From positions 21,786 through 27,330 of the forward strand of contig QNVH01000001.1 in assembly GCA_004347955.1 (NCBI GenBank): a stretch of 5,545 nucleotides of DNA, in the 5' to 3' direction. How positions within the stretch are numbered: position 1 is the stretch's first letter; the number at the start of each line of letters is the position of its first letter. Position numbers and translations under genes: made by a program. Under the pieces are notes generated by a model. The model was not told the DNA's origin, did not search any database, and saw only the letters and a program-made list of their open reading frames with translations. Below, in pieces: positions 5,115 to 5,545 of the stretch. The stretch comes from Thermoproteota archaeon. GTDB lineage: Archaea; Thermoproteota; Methanomethylicia; Methanomethylicales; Methanomethylicaceae.

Positions 5115-5124
5115 CTTCTTTTTA
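5115..5124 (+). terminator. Possible T-tract terminator of the nop5-flpA-UPF0216 operon
   Basis: CTTCTTTTTA in the + strand contains five consecutive T (5119-5123), in a pyrimidine-rich run after the inverted repeat. Archaeal RNA polymerase stops at T-runs with or without a hairpin. The tract also lies in the start region of the downstream promoter, so its role is uncertain. Confidence 0.35.
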
Positions 5125-5135
5125 TCTGAAAGGAA

Positions 5136-5545
5136 ATGAGGAGATCCTCTAGGGACTTGCTTGTTGAGATTTTGAGAATACTGCACAGCGCAGGCTTCGC
5201 TCTATACGAAGTGGACTCTGATTACTGCCTACAGATAGTCGCCAAAAAAGGTGACACCAAGCTATTGATCAAGACAACAATCAACGTGGACAACGAGAAG
5301 AAGGAGACAACGGAGGATCTGAGCTCTTTGGCAACCACCTTTTCAGCGTCCCCATTGATCATAGGCAGCAGAGCACAACGTGGAAAAATTGAAGATGGAA
5401 CCCTTTACGAGCGATTCAATGTCCATGTAGTGAACCTCAACACGTTCAAGGAGGCTGTGCTGCATCGTAGGTTCCCTGTGGCTTTCTCAAGGCGAGGGGG
5501 GCTGTACTTTAAGATCGATGGCGCCACCCTCAAGAGGCTGAGAAC
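5136..5545 (+). CDS. Archaeal putative HTH-type (Cro/C1) transcriptional regulator, N-terminal part, cut by right edge
   Basis: The frame opens at ATG 5136 and runs off the right edge after 136 residues (two bases of the next codon remain). The visible part matches, as I remember it, the N-terminal domain of a widespread archaeal family of about 300-330 residues annotated as putative HTH-type regulator. Features are LLVEILRILHSAGFALYE, then a strand CLQIVAKKGDTKLLIKT, NVDNEKKET, SLATTFSASPLIIGSRA, LEDG-like IEDGTLYERFNVHVVN, TFKEAVL, and RRGGLYFKIDG. The Cro/C1 helix-turn-helix typical of the family would begin shortly after the edge and is not seen here, so DNA binding is inferred. It has its own TATA box, and a palindrome just upstream that could be an autoregulatory site. 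A GAAAGG run (5128-5133) is very close to the ATG, so initiation may be near-leaderless. Confidence 0.85.
   Translation, partial: MRRSSRDLLVEILRILHSAGFALYEVDSDYCLQIVAKKGDTKLLIKTTINVDNEKKETTEDLSSLATTFSASPLIIGSRAQRGKIEDGTLYERFNVHVVNLNTFKEAVLHRRFPVAFSRRGGLYFKIDGATLKRLR

Noticed and set aside
1..5545. Search for a mobile element, CRISPR array, toxin-antitoxin pair or new defence system
   Set aside because: No direct-repeat arrays, transposase motifs, terminal inverted repeats or unusual gene cassettes; all identifiable genes are core archaeal functions.

Overview
The window is a dense, same-strand block of archaeal information-processing genes. Every confident gene reads on the + strand. The gene set (SRP19, Gar1, TFB, Nop5, fibrillarin without its eukaryotic GAR tail) is archaeal. 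A TFE-beta-like winged-helix/Fe-S protein next to TFB points to the TACK side of the Archaea rather than a typical euryarchaeon. That placement is inference, and I cannot name a genus.

Layout: 3-173 is the C-terminal end of SRP19, cut by the left edge. 174-483 is an AT-rich gap with no convincing gene, holding the presumed promoters for the next unit. 484-750 is Gar1 (H/ACA RNP), overlapping TFB (740-1681) by 11 nt. After 37 nt comes a compact TFE-beta-like protein (1719-2105, TTG start), which overlaps an RlmE/FtsJ rRNA 2'-O-methyltransferase (2095-2715) by 11 nt. A clear TATA element then precedes Nop5 (2772-3962), whose TAA stop shares one base with the ATG of fibrillarin (3962-4648). Two bases later comes a UPF0216/DUF61 protein of unknown function (4651-5082). 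A near-perfect inverted repeat spans its stop codon. It is followed by a TATA box and by the N-terminal part of an archaeal HTH-type regulator family protein (5136 to the right edge).

The genes fall into three themes. The first is rRNA/tRNA modification: Gar1 for pseudouridylation, Nop5 plus fibrillarin for guided 2'-O-methylation, and RlmE for guide-independent 2'-O-methylation. The second is RNA polymerase initiation (TFB and the TFE-beta-like protein). The third is protein targeting (SRP19). The likely transcription units are gar1-tfb, possibly continuing into TFE-beta-rlmE with an internal promoter; nop5-flpA-UPF0216; and the regulator at the right end.

I see no mobile element, CRISPR array, tRNA, rRNA or defence system. 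This is a core chromosomal region. Points worth a second look are start codons (TTG for Gar1 and TFE-beta, GTG for Nop5), the TFB/TFE-beta pairing, the UPF0216 linkage to fibrillarin, the palindrome at 5074-5093 and the unexplained 310-base gap.
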